Below the pieces are notes generated by a model that worked only from the letters and a program-made list of their open reading frames with translations, was not told the origin of the DNA and ran no database searches. Below, one piece after another: positions 26,306 to 35,893 of a DNA stretch of 64,000 nt. This DNA is from Pararhizobium qamdonense. GTDB taxonomy: Bacteria > Pseudomonadota > Alphaproteobacteria > Rhizobiales > Rhizobiaceae. The stretch lies in contig NZ_CP119566.1 of the NCBI RefSeq assembly GCF_029277445.1, positions 899,001 to 963,000 on the forward strand, written 5' to 3'. The translations under genes and the position numbers were made by a program. Position 1 is the stretch's first letter, and every line of letters begins with the position of its first letter.

Positions 26306-27904
26306 ATGCCGATGGCTGCCACTGCAACAGCGGGTACGATGCCGCTTCCTGCCGCAAACGCGGAAGAGAAGATGGATCCGAAACGGCTGATCGCCTTTTT
26401 CGCGATGGTCTTCGGCATGTTCATGTCGATCCTCGACATCCAGATCGTCTCGGCCTCGCTGGCCGAAATCCAGGCGGGCTTGTCTGCAGGGTCCGATGAG
26501 GTCGCCTGGGTGCAGACCGCCTATCTGATCGCTGAAGTCATCATGATCCCGCTTTCCGGTACGCTGGCCCGCATCGTTTCCACGCGTGTGCTGTTTTCGG
26601 TGTCGGCTGCAGGCTTTACGATTGCCAGCGCGCTTGCGGCGACAGCCACCAATATCGACCAGATGATCGTCTACCGGGTGCTGCAGGGCTTTATCGGCGG
26701 CGGCATGATCCCGTCGGTATTCGCCGCCGCCTTCACGATCTTTCCGCCGTCCAAGCGCAGCATCGTGTCGCCGATCATCGGCCTTGTCGCAACGCTCGCC
26801 CCGACCATTGGCCCGACCGTCGGCGGCTATCTCAGCCATGCCTTTTCCTGGCACTGGCTGTTCCTCGTCAATATCATCCCCGGCATCATCGTCACCATCG
26901 TCACCTGGAATTTCATCGATTTCGACAAGCCGGAGCTCAGCCTGTTCAAGAAATTCGACTGGTGGGGCCTGCTGTCGATGGCGGTTTTTCTTGGGGCGCT
27001 GGAATATGTGCTCGAAGAGGGTAACAAGAACGACTGGTTCAGTGACGAATACATCTTCATCGGTGCGATCGCATCGGCGATCGGTGCGATGGTGTTCTTC
27101 TACCGGGCGTTCAAGGTGGATTTCCCGATCGTCGATCTCAGGGCCTTTTCCAATCGAAACTTTGCGTTCGGCTCGTTGTTCTCCTTCGTCATGGGGATTG
27201 GGCTCTATGGCCTCACCTATATCTACCCGCTCTATCTCGGCCGGATCCGTGGCTACGATTCGCTGATGATCGGCGAGACGATGTTCGTCTCGGGGCTCGC
27301 GATGTTCTGCACTGCGCCGATTGCCGGCAGGCTCTCCACCAAGGTCGATCCGCGCTTGATGATGGCGATCGGTTTTGCCAGCTTTGCGTCCGGCACCTGG
27401 CTGATGAGCTCGCTGACGGCGGATTGGGATTTCTACGAGCTGCTTTTGCCGCAGATATTGCGCGGTTTCGGATTGATGATGTGCATGGTGCCGATCAACA
27501 ATGTCGCGCTCGGCACCTTGTCCCCCGCCCGTATCCGCGGCGCGTCCGGCCTGTTCAACCTGACGCGTAATCTCGGCGGCGCCGTTGGACTAGCGGCGAT
27601 CAACACCATTTTGACACAGCGCCAGGAGGAGCATTACGCCCGCCTGCAGGAACATGTGCAATGGGGCAATCCCGAAGCCATGGACCAGTTGAACAACATG
27701 ATCGCCAAGTACAATTCGCATGGGCTTGATGGTGCGACCATTGCCATCCAGAAACTGTCGGGGATCGTCACCCAGCAGGCGATGGTCATGTCGTTCATCG
27801 ATGTGTTCCTGATCCTGACCGGCCTGTTCGGCACCCTGGTCTTCTGCGCCTTCCTGATCAAGAAGCCGCAACCGGTCCCAACGGGCGCCGGCGGCGGGCA
27901 CTAG
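26306..27904 (+). CDS. emrB: EmrB/QacA-type MFS drug/H+ antiporter (DHA2)
   Basis: A 532-residue transporter with about 14 predicted membrane helices. The conserved motif LDIQIVSASLAEIQAGL lies in helix 1, followed by AWVQTAYLIAEVIMIPLSGT and the antiporter motif region GLVATLAPTIGPTVGGYL. The ATG at 26,306 is chosen because AGGAG lies 4 nt upstream; a TTG 24 nt earlier lacks a ribosome site. It sits 138 bp after emrA and under the same TetR control. The expected function is proton-driven export of hydrophobic compounds. Confidence 0.93.
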   Translation: MPMAATATAGTMPLPAANAEEKMDPKRLIAFFAMVFGMFMSILDIQIVSASLAEIQAGLSAGSDEVAWVQTAYLIAEVIMIPLSGTLARIVSTRVLFSVSAAGFTIASALAATATNIDQMIVYRVLQGFIGGGMIPSVFAAAFTIFPPSKRSIVSPIIGLVATLAPTIGPTVGGYLSHAFSWHWLFLVNIIPGIIVTIVTWNFIDFDKPELSLFKKFDWWGLLSMAVFLGALEYVLEEGNKNDWFSDEYIFIGAIASAIGAMVFFYRAFKVDFPIVDLRAFSNRNFAFGSLFSFVMGIGLYGLTYIYPLYLGRIRGYDSLMIGETMFVSGLAMFCTAPIAGRLSTKVDPRLMMAIGFASFASGTWLMSSLTADWDFYELLLPQILRGFGLMMCMVPINNVALGTLSPARIRGASGLFNLTRNLGGAVGLAAINTILTQRQEEHYARLQEHVQWGNPEAMDQLNNMIAKYNSHGLDGATIAIQKLSGIVTQQAMVMSFIDVFLILTGLFGTLVFCAFLIKKPQPVPTGAGGGH

Positions 27905-27991
27905 GCCGTCAAAGACGCTGCATATCCCATCTGTACGTCTTGGCTCTGATCAGCCAGAATGCCCTGAAGACAAATTTCAGGACATTTCTGT

Positions 27992-29125
27992 ATGGCTGGT
28001 CATCCGTTTCCTCTGCTTCCAAGGCGGTCTTTTCTTGCCAATCTGCTGAGCCTTGGCGTCGTGTCATCGATTGCTCCGCCGTATGCGGCAGCGGCTGCAA
28101 CCAAAGCGTGGCCAGCGATCGATGCAACATTTCTCTTCACGGCCGATGTCCACACATGCCTCATCTCCGGCGGCGTGCTTAGCCCGAACTGCGCGCAGGA
28201 AGGCAAGACCGACGCCAATCTTTTGCGGCATGTGGCGGCTTTGAACCGGATTGCGGAATTCGAGTGGCCAGCGCAGATTAACGGCGTGGCAACGGGGCTT
28301 GGCGGAGCGGGCAAAAAAATAGCAACGCCACTCGGCCTCGTCATCGGCGGCGACATGACCGATGATGGCGGCGGGCAGGTCAAGGTTCCCGGCGAAGGCC
28401 ATCAGTTGCTGCAATTTTCCAGCCGCTATCAGGAAGGTGCCGGACCGGACCGGGTGCATTTCCCTGTTTACAACGGCCTTGGAAACCACGACCTCGACCA
28501 GGACGGCGTTCCACCGCATCTCGACTGGTATCGCCGCGAGTTGCGCGACTATGTCGAGCTCAATCATCGCCAGACGGTGTTCTACAAGCCACCGGCTGCG
28601 GTCGCCAATTACGATATCGAATCCGATAACTATTCCTGGGACTGGGGCGGTTTGCATCTGGTGCAGCTGCAGCGTTTCGGTGGCGATACCAACAAGGGTG
28701 CGATCAGCGGCCTGGACTGGCTCAAACAGGACCTTGCCAATTCGGCGGCCGACGGCAGGCCGGTGGTGCTGTTCCAGCATTATGGCTGGGACCCTTTCTC
28801 GCTGGAGAAATGGGATCCGGCCAAGATGACCTTCGATGACGAGGGTTCGGGTCACGCCCATTGGTGGGGCGAGGACGAGCGCGCGGCCTTGCTCGGCGCG
28901 ATCAAAGGCTACAACGTGGTTGGCCTGTTTCACGGGCATGAGCATGACACGCCGATGATCTACAATCAGCAGGGTCTCGACCTTTTCAAGCCGACCGCCA
29001 CTTTCAAAGGCGGCTTTGCGGCCGTTCATATCACCAACGGCTATATGGACGTGGTCCTTGCCGAGGCTGAGGGAACGGAGGGAAACGTGAATTTCCTCAA
29101 GGCTTTCAGCAAGCGGTTGTCCTGA
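27992..29125 (+). CDS. Tat-exported calcineurin-like metallophosphoesterase
   Basis: A 377-residue protein. The N-terminus LLPRRSFLANLLSLGVVSSI resembles a twin-arginine signal (RRSFL), with a probable cleavage after YAAAAA. The metallophosphoesterase motifs are in order: FTADVH, GGDMTDDG, NGLGNHDLDQDG, a distal FQHYGWDPF, and FHGHEHD. Together they bind a two-metal centre. The natural substrate is unknown. It is the last gene of the conserved-looking left region; the mobile block begins within about 40 bp of its stop. Confidence 0.9.
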   Translation: MAGHPFPLLPRRSFLANLLSLGVVSSIAPPYAAAAATKAWPAIDATFLFTADVHTCLISGGVLSPNCAQEGKTDANLLRHVAALNRIAEFEWPAQINGVATGLGGAGKKIATPLGLVIGGDMTDDGGGQVKVPGEGHQLLQFSSRYQEGAGPDRVHFPVYNGLGNHDLDQDGVPPHLDWYRRELRDYVELNHRQTVFYKPPAAVANYDIESDNYSWDWGGLHLVQLQRFGGDTNKGAISGLDWLKQDLANSAADGRPVVLFQHYGWDPFSLEKWDPAKMTFDDEGSGHAHWWGEDERAALLGAIKGYNVVGLFHGHEHDTPMIYNQQGLDLFKPTATFKGGFAAVHITNGYMDVVLAEAEGTEGNVNFLKAFSKRLS

Positions 29126-29724
29126 TCCGGACCGGCTTCGAGATGTAGAAATTCAACTGTGATGTCATTGCCGAATCAATGAAATCAATGAGTTAGCGCT
29201 AGGAAATCATTCCAAAAAGCCTGAAAATTCGACCTGAAATGTCCCAGTTTTTAAGTAATTGAAATCGTTACATTTTAACGTCGCAAGTTAAAGGTTGATC
29301 AGAACGAGAGCGGAATTTTCTCCGGCTGCCAGCTCAAGCCCAAAACGGCCGTCCCGGCGCTTCCTCCGATGCATCGTTGCGCCGGTTCAGCGTCTGGTCG
29401 TCTTCACGGAGATCACCGGCGAACTGGTCTGTCTGCGCGAAGCATTTGAATTCTACCCAAGCGCCACCGAGGAGTATGGGGTTTGTGGCGAGCTCCGACG
29501 CTGGAGAAGCTCCTCGCGACATGGCCCGCCAAGACTTTGTCCACGGTCCGGCCGGAGTGGTGGTTTCCAACGATCGAGGAGTTACGTCCCGCTCGTCGGG
29601 CCGCAAGTGTTCGCGAGTCCTCGAAGTCCTGATTTCACCGCCAGCAATTACGAGGTACGCCGGCGTTAACGTTAGCAGAGTACCTTTCAGGAAAATCAAC
29701 TGGCGGATGAAGCAAGGAGCAGGC
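29126..29724. other. Left junction of the accessory block, no supported gene
   Basis: About 600 bp with a clearly AT-richer first part (29,150-29,290), unlike the surrounding coding DNA. It carries the candidate left element end at 29,164. A second weak echo of that sequence (AATTGAAATCGTTACA) follows near 29,257. Open frames further right (29,295-29,669, and the upstream extension of the next gene) are rich in S, R and P and were not called. Confidence 0.5.
29164..29188 (+). repeat. Candidate left end of the mobile element
   Basis: GTCATTG, five other bases, then TCAATGAAATCAA. The same two blocks occur in inverted orientation at 49,264-49,290 (TTGATTTCATTGA exact, CGATGAC with one mismatch), with spacing differing by 2 nt. 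The orientation is what terminal inverted repeats around a 20-kb element would show. No target-site duplication was identified and the exact tip is unknown. Confidence 0.35.
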
Positions 29725-30228
29725 ATGTCAGTCGGAACATATTCGATCGAATTCCAACACAAAGTTATAAATGTGAAGGCGCCCTTTGACACGGTCTTCG
29801 AAGCGTTTATGTCCGAATTCCCGCTGATCGATCCACATATGCTGTCACTGCTTCACTCTCCTCAGCCGGCGTTCGCGGCGAGAAGTCTGGGGCAGGGCAA
29901 AACCCTTCGCACCTTTTCCATGATTGACTACACGCCCGCTCTGGCTGCGCAGGGATCGGCAGACAGAGGATTCGAAATCCACATCGGTGATCCTCTCGCA
30001 AAACTTGATATCTTGCGTCGGTCAATAATCGCCGCCCACCTTATTCCTAAACGCATAATCGTGTGCCCGTCGGGACAGCGAACCGCACTTCGTTACACAT
30101 CGGACTACGAGCGACTGAATTATGATCTGGCTACCACCGGGGGCGATATGGAGGCGCTGCACCAGTTCGGTGAGTTTGAGGATGCACTACTTGCTGAACT
30201 GCGCCGGGTAACGTCAGGTCTCGGCTAG
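29725..30228 (+). CDS. Small cytoplasmic protein, DUF302-like
   Basis: A 167-residue protein with no signal or membrane segment. The start MSVGTYSIEFQHKVINVKAP has AGGAG 7 nt upstream; the frame is open 116 codons further back, but that part is non-protein-like. The section FEIHIGDPLAKLDILRRS, then LIPKRIIVCPSGQRTALRYT, resembles the DUF302 pattern (nP-x-x-a-x-x-l-x-x-x-P-x-x-v-l-v). Function unknown. It is the first gene inside the accessory block, oriented away from the transposition genes. Confidence 0.5.
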   Translation: MSVGTYSIEFQHKVINVKAPFDTVFEAFMSEFPLIDPHMLSLLHSPQPAFAARSLGQGKTLRTFSMIDYTPALAAQGSADRGFEIHIGDPLAKLDILRRSIIAAHLIPKRIIVCPSGQRTALRYTSDYERLNYDLATTGGDMEALHQFGEFEDALLAELRRVTSGLG

Positions 30229-30406
30229 TCAGGCGCTGGATTTGCAGTCGTTGCCAACTATTCAATTGGTCCTGACAGAGGTGGCTGATCGTCTGTGCCG
30301 ATGAGGCTCTTCATCTTGCCAAGGCGGCCGGACGTACGGGAAGCGGGCGACACATAAGCAGAGGCACTTGCAAAAAAGGGGTAGGCGCCGATCTCATGCG
30401 GGGAAG

Positions 30407-30904
30407 TCAGACTGCTTCTTGTTCCTCGAGGGGAACCGCCAGAATCCCGAGGCCAGTGCGAGCCGCTCGATGAAGCGCTGATCGCCCCTTTTCCCCGGCT
30501 GCCATCAACGCGGTTCCGTTTGACGGCGATCCGCCCGAGGTTCCGTCAGGCCTCATAAACTTTATCTTTGGAGTGAACAACACGACATCGGCGCTCGACC
30601 ACGCGGCTCTAAACCAGGGCGCGCTCGTCCGATCTGGTGTCAGTGCGATCCCGTTCCCGTGGGCGAAGAACTTGTCAAGCCAGGGAGTGAGGCCGTTGCG
30701 TCCGCCGAAGGGCGGGTTCATCCAGACGAATCCATTCCATTCCGTCTGCAGACTGTCATACGAGATGAATTGGTCCGCCGGGACGGCTGTCCGGTAATCC
30801 TGCGGAGACGCGACGTCCAGGTCAAACCTGCAGCCGAGGGCTTCGAATATATATGCGGGCGTGTACCACTCGTCGGACTTGCCGACGCTGTCCCAATAGG
30901 CCAT
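30407..30904 (-). CDS. Phage-type DNA N6-adenine methyltransferase
   Basis: A 165-residue protein beginning MAYWDSVGKSDEWYTPAYIF. The EWYTP N-terminus, FDLDVASPQ and WMNPPFGG (the catalytic motif IV, NPPF) match the phage Dam family PF05869, which methylates adenine N6 using SAM. No matching restriction endonuclease is adjacent, so it looks like an orphan methyltransferase. Such genes are typical of phages and mobile islands, where they protect incoming DNA. Proteins of this family are usually 150-200 residues, so it is full length. Confidence 0.85.
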   Translation of the reverse strand: MAYWDSVGKSDEWYTPAYIFEALGCRFDLDVASPQDYRTAVPADQFISYDSLQTEWNGFVWMNPPFGGRNGLTPWLDKFFAHGNGIALTPDRTSAPWFRAAWSSADVVLFTPKIKFMRPDGTSGGSPSNGTALMAAGEKGRSALHRAARTGLGILAVPLEEQEAV

Positions 30905-31126
30905 CTGGAATCTAGTCTCATGTTGTATGAGACTATTATCCGCTCAAAAAGGAGGGCGTGGTTTTCGCCGACGAAATAATTCTTGGTGTTCAACCGAAAA
31001 AATCGGCGCATCGCTGCCCCCCGCAAAGCGCCGTGCAGGCTCGTCCTTAAATGAATCAGGCCGCGTTTAGGCTCTCGTAACGCTCCTTCCGATACAAAAT
31101 CCTCATGTGGTCCAAGGGAGCAGAAA

Positions 31127-31915
31127 TTGGAAATCATCGCCATCGGAGACGTCCACGGCCGGGCCGACCTGCTCGAGAAGCAGCTGGATTTTGCCGCGCG
31201 GAAAATTGAGAGCTATCGAGTTCTTTTCCTCGGCGACATCATAGACCGCGGACCGGACTCGCACGAAGCGATGGCATTGGTCGCACAGGAGCTCAGGCGC
31301 GAAGCCTCGTCGGTACTGATCCAGGGCAATCACGAAGACCTTATGCTCCGCTTCATCGACCGCGGCCGGGAATTCTCCATGAACTGGCGCTATAACGGCG
31401 GCGACGCATGCGTGGATTCATACGTGCCTATGGGTTCGGCAATATGGGGAGAGCCTGACGACCAGGGCCCCGGATGGTTCCGAGACGAGTTGCGTTCGGT
31501 TTTCACCGACGGTTTTCCCGAACATGTCGAGCTCCTGAGGTCTGCCAAGCCCTACGTGGAGACGGAGCGGTATTTCTTCACCCATGCCGGAATCGATCCC
31601 GCGTTGCCGCTCGACAAGCAGGACCCCTACAAACTGAGGTGGGACGGCAAAACGCTTGCAGCCTACTACGGTCCGCTACCCAAGATCATCGTTCATGGTC
31701 ATATGATCACTGACGGTTTTCTTCCCGAGGTCCATTCGAACCGTATCAACGTCGACACCGGAGCGTATGCAAGCGATCGGTTGACGGCGTTGCGCATTCG
31801 TCCATGCGGGACAGCCTCGTTCCTGATGTCCGAGGGTCGCCCCGGTCGGCTCTCGTACTCCGTAACGGAAAGTCAGCCGCTCGCGGCATTTGGTTCCATG
31901 CCGGAGGAAGCCTGA
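31127..31915 (+). CDS. Serine/threonine-type metallophosphatase (PrpE/phage lambda-phosphatase-like)
   Basis: A 262-residue protein with all motifs of the PPP-type metallophosphatases: IGDVHGRADLLEKQL, FLGDIIDRGPDSHEAM, LIQGNHEDLM, and a distal HAGIDP and VHGHMITDG. The start is TTG at 31,127, with GGGAG about 8 nt upstream and MEIIAIGDVHG following at the usual distance. Phage-type phosphatases of this size act on phosphoproteins or cyclic nucleotides. A degenerate relative lies at 49,508-50,266. No kinase partner is seen here. Confidence 0.88.
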   Translation: MEIIAIGDVHGRADLLEKQLDFAARKIESYRVLFLGDIIDRGPDSHEAMALVAQELRREASSVLIQGNHEDLMLRFIDRGREFSMNWRYNGGDACVDSYVPMGSAIWGEPDDQGPGWFRDELRSVFTDGFPEHVELLRSAKPYVETERYFFTHAGIDPALPLDKQDPYKLRWDGKTLAAYYGPLPKIIVHGHMITDGFLPEVHSNRINVDTGAYASDRLTALRIRPCGTASFLMSEGRPGRLSYSVTESQPLAAFGSMPEEA

Positions 31916-31948
31916 GCCGCAAGTCGGCAGACTTTCAGCCGCGGGTCT

Positions 31949-32269
31949 TTAAGCCGCGATCTCGTTTCTTCCGACGTAGACCTCCCACTCCGTACTCCTG
32001 AGGTCGAGCGACCGGAGGGCGGACTGTGCCGCGGTGACGATACCCGAGACATCCTGGACCGCCAGACTGATTGCCGAAACGCGTTCGAAAGCGTGTTTCG
32101 CCGCCTGAACGGATGCCCTATCCTGCCAATTGACCGCTTCCCGGGCCTGCAGATGCTCGGCCTCTGCCTCCGCCAGCGCTCCTCTAAGCGCGAGCAGAGT
32201 GAACCCGGCGTTTGCCGCCAGCTCGTTCATCGACGCCTCCGTTTTTCTGAAAAGAGCTCTCGTTTCCAT
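31949..32269 (-). CDS. Small helical protein, unknown function
   Basis: A 106-residue, alanine/glutamate-rich protein predicted to be mostly helical (ALRGALAEAEAEHLQAREAV). The start METRALFRKTEASMNELAAN has AGGAGAG 4 nt upstream. No family recognised. It lies directly downstream of tniQ1 on the same strand (50-bp gap), so it may be the last gene of the transposition operon, or cargo using that transcript. Confidence 0.6.
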   Translation of the reverse strand: METRALFRKTEASMNELAANAGFTLLALRGALAEAEAEHLQAREAVNWQDRASVQAAKHAFERVSAISLAVQDVSGIVTAAQSALRSLDLRSTEWEVYVGRNEIAA

Positions 32270-32318
32270 AGTCTCTCCTGTTGATGTCACTCATGGTGGT
32301 CGAGAATGCAACACGGCG

Positions 32319-34202
32319 TCAAGATGCCTTGGCCGCGACGGCGAAGTCTGGACCGGGCAAGCCTATAGGTGCGGGGGCCATGTCCGGCAACAATTTCTCG
32401 ACCTCCGTTCGCTCCATGTAGAACGCTCCGTACTTCGCCGGAGGAAAGGCGGGCCTGATGCCCTCCGCCTTGATCCGGGAATGGACGGTGCCGCGATCCA
32501 AGCCAGTCGATCGAACTAGCTGGGCGATGGTCACGTAGCGTTCCCTAAAAGCGTCGATTTCGCTCCGGTCAATCATGCGGCGGGCGAAACGCTGAGGTCG
32601 ATTCTGCTCCTCGCTAAACTCGAAAACGCCGAGCGCTAAGAGCCTCGTCAAAGAAGCCGCGCGAATGTCCAACAGGCGGCACGCTTCTCCGGCGGAGACT
32701 AGACCGGACGAGTCCGCCGAGCGGGTGAACTCGTCGCTGTCCACGACGAGGTCGTCCAGAATACCGCAGCCTGTTTCCAGGCATGCGACGGTCTCCAATC
32801 TTCCTTCGAAAATCTGGGTGATAACCGTGGCCTGGGGCATAGAGTGTTTGCGGGCGATCTGGCGGACTGACAACAGCCGTTTGTCCGCAGAGCCTTTGGC
32901 ACGATCGAAAAGGCCCCGCCGAAACGCTTCGATTTCTTCTGCGGAGAACAGTTTAGTCTGCCTTTTGGCTGATTTCTTGGAGACGGCGGCATCGTCCAGA
33001 TCGAGCCGTTTGATCAGGCCGCCGGTGACCAGTTGAAAGAAAATTTCAGTCGGGCATCCGAGGATCGCGGCCGCCTTTTTCCCGGACAAGCGAACCCCGC
33101 GAAAACGGCCGAATAACCCCGCAGCAGCGCCCTCGACGACCCCATGCGTTCCCACATGGACATCCGCATCCGCGAGACGATGCAGAACCGCGGCTTTCGA
33201 GATACCCAGACCCCGGGCGATCGTGCCCACGGTCGTCCATTTTTCTGCCTGATCGGCCACGAGAAGTCGCGGGGCGGTTTTTGCGGGGAGGTTTTTCTCG
33301 GCATGCTCCCTGATCCAGGACCTGACGATATCGTATTCGCTTCCCGACCTGTGTTGGAAAATCAACGTGTATAACTTGCCGTAGGCCGGGTATACTCCGC
33401 GTGCCGGGATCGCGCCATCGTATGAGAGGTTGTCCAGAGCCGCATCGAACGCCGGCGTGCCTTGGCGTAGGCAGTGGAATCCGGTCCGGGCCGCGTCGGC
33501 CTGTTGTTGCGGCGAAAGCTTCGTGATCAGCTGATGCTTTCCGTGATCGAGGGCGACGCCAAGCATGCGACTGATGTCGATGGCGACATTGAGTGCAATG
33601 CCGTCGAGCAGGTCCCCGTGTTCCCTGATGCCGTTGAGCCTGTCGTGGGCAAAGGTTTCGAGTTCCGTCGGCGTCCGTCGCCGGGCCGACGCCGACTTTT
33701 CCCGGATTTCTCCGGCGCGCAATTCGAGGAGCTCGCAGAAATCCACGTAGCGGCTTCCCTTTTCTTTTTGTGGTTCGAGCGCGACAAACGAGCGCGAGTG
33801 CACGGCACAGGTTTCGATGGCCCGCAGGAGCCAGACGCCACGCAGGTAGCGTCTCGTGTGCGGCATCCGGGTTCGGTCGTCCTCGTCCTGTTCGAAGCAG
33901 TCGGGGCAGAACCTGACCCGATGCTTGGCGACCGCGCGCTTGCCGAACGTCTCTCCTAGAATCGTGACGCGGTGTCCCTCGCCGAACATGACACCATGAC
34001 GGGACAACGTAGAAGCGGATTGCCCGCAGAGTTCGGACAACTTGGCCATCTCACCCGGATCGCCTCTTGTAGCAAGGTGGTAGTTCAGCCCGAGGTCGCT
34101 GCAGAACTTGAAGGCGACGTTACCGTTGGCCCGAGCCAGTCTCGACAGGTAGCTGGAGAGGATTTCGTCATCGAAAAGGGGAACTCGCAACAATCCGTTC
34201 AA
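32319..34202 (-). CDS. tniQ: TniQ family transposition target-selection protein, copy 1
   Basis: A 627-residue protein. The start is a TTG overlapping the tniQ2 stop as TTGA, because from there NGLLRVPLFDDEILSSYLSR aligns with the start of tniQ2 (SGLMRVPLMEEELLTSFVSR). The N-terminal TniQ domain has a zinc site (FCPDCFEQDEDDR, then TCAVHSR, i.e. CxxC...CxxH). The longer C-terminal region carries several helix-turn-helix-like segments (GTIARGLGISKAAVLHRLAD; RQIARKHSMPQATVITQIFE; AQLVRSTGLDRGTVHSRIKA), suggesting direct DNA recognition as in TnsD. It is the last of the five tns/tni genes. Confidence 0.9.
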   Translation of the reverse strand: MNGLLRVPLFDDEILSSYLSRLARANGNVAFKFCSDLGLNYHLATRGDPGEMAKLSELCGQSASTLSRHGVMFGEGHRVTILGETFGKRAVAKHRVRFCPDCFEQDEDDRTRMPHTRRYLRGVWLLRAIETCAVHSRSFVALEPQKEKGSRYVDFCELLELRAGEIREKSASARRRTPTELETFAHDRLNGIREHGDLLDGIALNVAIDISRMLGVALDHGKHQLITKLSPQQQADAARTGFHCLRQGTPAFDAALDNLSYDGAIPARGVYPAYGKLYTLIFQHRSGSEYDIVRSWIREHAEKNLPAKTAPRLLVADQAEKWTTVGTIARGLGISKAAVLHRLADADVHVGTHGVVEGAAAGLFGRFRGVRLSGKKAAAILGCPTEIFFQLVTGGLIKRLDLDDAAVSKKSAKRQTKLFSAEEIEAFRRGLFDRAKGSADKRLLSVRQIARKHSMPQATVITQIFEGRLETVACLETGCGILDDLVVDSDEFTRSADSSGLVSAGEACRLLDIRAASLTRLLALGVFEFSEEQNRPQRFARRMIDRSEIDAFRERYVTIAQLVRSTGLDRGTVHSRIKAEGIRPAFPPAKYGAFYMERTEVEKLLPDMAPAPIGLPGPDFAVAAKAS

Positions 34203-35893
34203 GGCTTCATTTCCATCAGGGTCTCGGGCCGGGGAGGAGCACCAGGGGGCTTTGCTGCGGTAACAGGCCGTCCTGGCCGCCAGCGTGGGGTGTCGAAGCA
34301 TGACGACCGGGTGGCGCGCCGGAGGAGCTCCGGGTTCGCCGTCGAACCGAAGGCGCTTTCAAGTGCTATGGCATCCGCGGGGCTGTCCGAGGTTCTTCCT
34401 TCCGTCTCCGGCTCCGCGCGGACAGCCTGCGAGAACTCCGCCGGGTCCACCATAAGGCCAGCAAGGGCGGAATGGCCGGGAACCCGGCTCAACGTCGCCA
34501 GCCGCCTGTCGAGGACCAAGGCGATCGCCCGCGCGGGTTCGCATCCAGTCTTCCTGATAGCTGTCCGCAGCGACACGAGGCCGTCGTGTTTCGCGTGCGG
34601 GTGGGTCGCCAGGCGATCGCGCAGCTGCTGGATTTCCGCGCCGGAGTAGCGATCCATGGGAGAGCGGGAAGTCGGACGATCGGCGTGGCGGACGATCGGC
34701 TTGACCATTCCCGCACACACCACGCTCTGCATCTCCCTGTGCGAGAAGCCGAGGCTCGAACGCGCAACGCAGTACGTCACGGCGTTCGTCAACACGGCGG
34801 TCGCGTCTCGGGCGACGGTCGGGCTCACCTCGGTACCATGCGGTCGCGTCCTGCTCGGCCGAATGTGACCTTGCTGTCGTAAATAGCCGCTGACGAGTTC
34901 TGCGGAGAGGCCGCAAGCCTGTGCGATCGCCGCGATGGTCACCCAGCGCTCGCCAGTGCTGCCGCCGAATACAGGGGTACCCGATAGTTTGGGGACCACC
35001 GCGACCGAGTGTTCCCTTACGATCCGCTTGACGGGCTCGTAACTGGTCGGTCGGCGAGCGAGCAGCTCGTACAGCGTCCCGTAGAGCGCCGGGCCACGCG
35101 CGCGTCGCCTGTCGGCGCCGCGCGCCAGCTGGTCGAGCGCCCTTTCGACAGCGCTCCTTCCCTCCCGAAGCACGCGGAAACCTTCATCGGCGGCGACCTT
35201 CAGCGTTTCATCGTCGTCGGTCTTGGGGCTAAACCGCGTGCCCTGGCTAATTGCCATTCCGAAAAGCTCGCACAGGTCGATACACTCGGCGAGGGGGAAC
35301 GCCGCGAGAAGGCCATCGTCCGCGCTGGCGCCCCCAAGGCGGTCGAGCACGAACCGTTCGAAGTCGCCGACATCGCATACAGCCCCCGGAGGAGCAGCGG
35401 CGACCTCCGTCCGATCGACCAGCGCGCAGAAATCGTTCTGGTCCGGATTTTGGCGGGAGAACGCGAACGGCACCAGCAAGCGCTCGTGACGTCCGCAGGT
35501 CCGGAGGCTCCTCAACGCCCACTGAAATCTCGCGTAACGACGCGTGCCCGGCATCCGTCGTTCGTCCAGTTCGTCTTCCGCGAGACAGAGCGGACAGAAC
35601 CTGAGCGGGCGCGACGAAATAGCCCGGCCCGGGAAGTTCGTTCCCCGGAAAACCCGCTCTCGCAACGCCGTCGTGCGGACGTGATGCAGTAGCAGCTCCT
35701 CATAGGGGCGATCAACCAAGGCGGCTAACATCTCGACGTCAGAACTATCACCGCGGACCATCCCGTCGAAATCGATACCGAAGTCCGCGCAGAAACCGCG
35801 CATCCTCATTCTGCCGTTGGCCCGCGCCGTGCGCGACACGAAACTCGTCAGCAGCTCCTCTTCCATAAGCGGCACGCGCATCAACCCGCTCAT
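34199..35893 (-). CDS. tniQ: TniQ family transposition target-selection protein, copy 2
   Basis: A 564-residue paralogue of the next gene. It starts MSGLMRVPLMEEELLTSF, and its ATG overlaps the tnsC stop (ATGA). The zinc motif is FCPLCLAEDELDERR followed by TCGRHER. A helix-turn-helix segment occurs mid-protein (TIAAIAQACGLSAELVSGYL) and another near ALRTAIRKTGCEPARAIALVL-like sequence. It ends MEMKP and its TGA overlaps the TTG of tniQ1. Two large TniQ proteins in one operon suggest two target-site modes or a hetero-oligomer. It is about 10% shorter than copy 1. Confidence 0.9.
   Translation of the reverse strand: MSGLMRVPLMEEELLTSFVSRTARANGRMRMRGFCADFGIDFDGMVRGDSSDVEMLAALVDRPYEELLLHHVRTTALRERVFRGTNFPGRAISSRPLRFCPLCLAEDELDERRMPGTRRYARFQWALRSLRTCGRHERLLVPFAFSRQNPDQNDFCALVDRTEVAAAPPGAVCDVGDFERFVLDRLGGASADDGLLAAFPLAECIDLCELFGMAISQGTRFSPKTDDDETLKVAADEGFRVLREGRSAVERALDQLARGADRRRARGPALYGTLYELLARRPTSYEPVKRIVREHSVAVVPKLSGTPVFGGSTGERWVTIAAIAQACGLSAELVSGYLRQQGHIRPSRTRPHGTEVSPTVARDATAVLTNAVTYCVARSSLGFSHREMQSVVCAGMVKPIVRHADRPTSRSPMDRYSGAEIQQLRDRLATHPHAKHDGLVSLRTAIRKTGCEPARAIALVLDRRLATLSRVPGHSALAGLMVDPAEFSQAVRAEPETEGRTSDSPADAIALESAFGSTANPELLRRATRSSCFDTPRWRPGRPVTAAKPPGAPPRPETLMEMKP

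Noticed and set aside
29126..29163. An attachment site in a tRNA gene or glmS-like gene at the left edge.
   Set aside because: No tRNA cloverleaf and no glmS or other known Tn7-family target gene is present. The neighbour is a phosphoesterase gene not known to me as a target.
34359..35604. Several open frames of 110-230 codons on both strands across the tniQ2 gene.
   Set aside because: They are shadows of the GC-rich tniQ2 gene, without ribosome sites or motifs.
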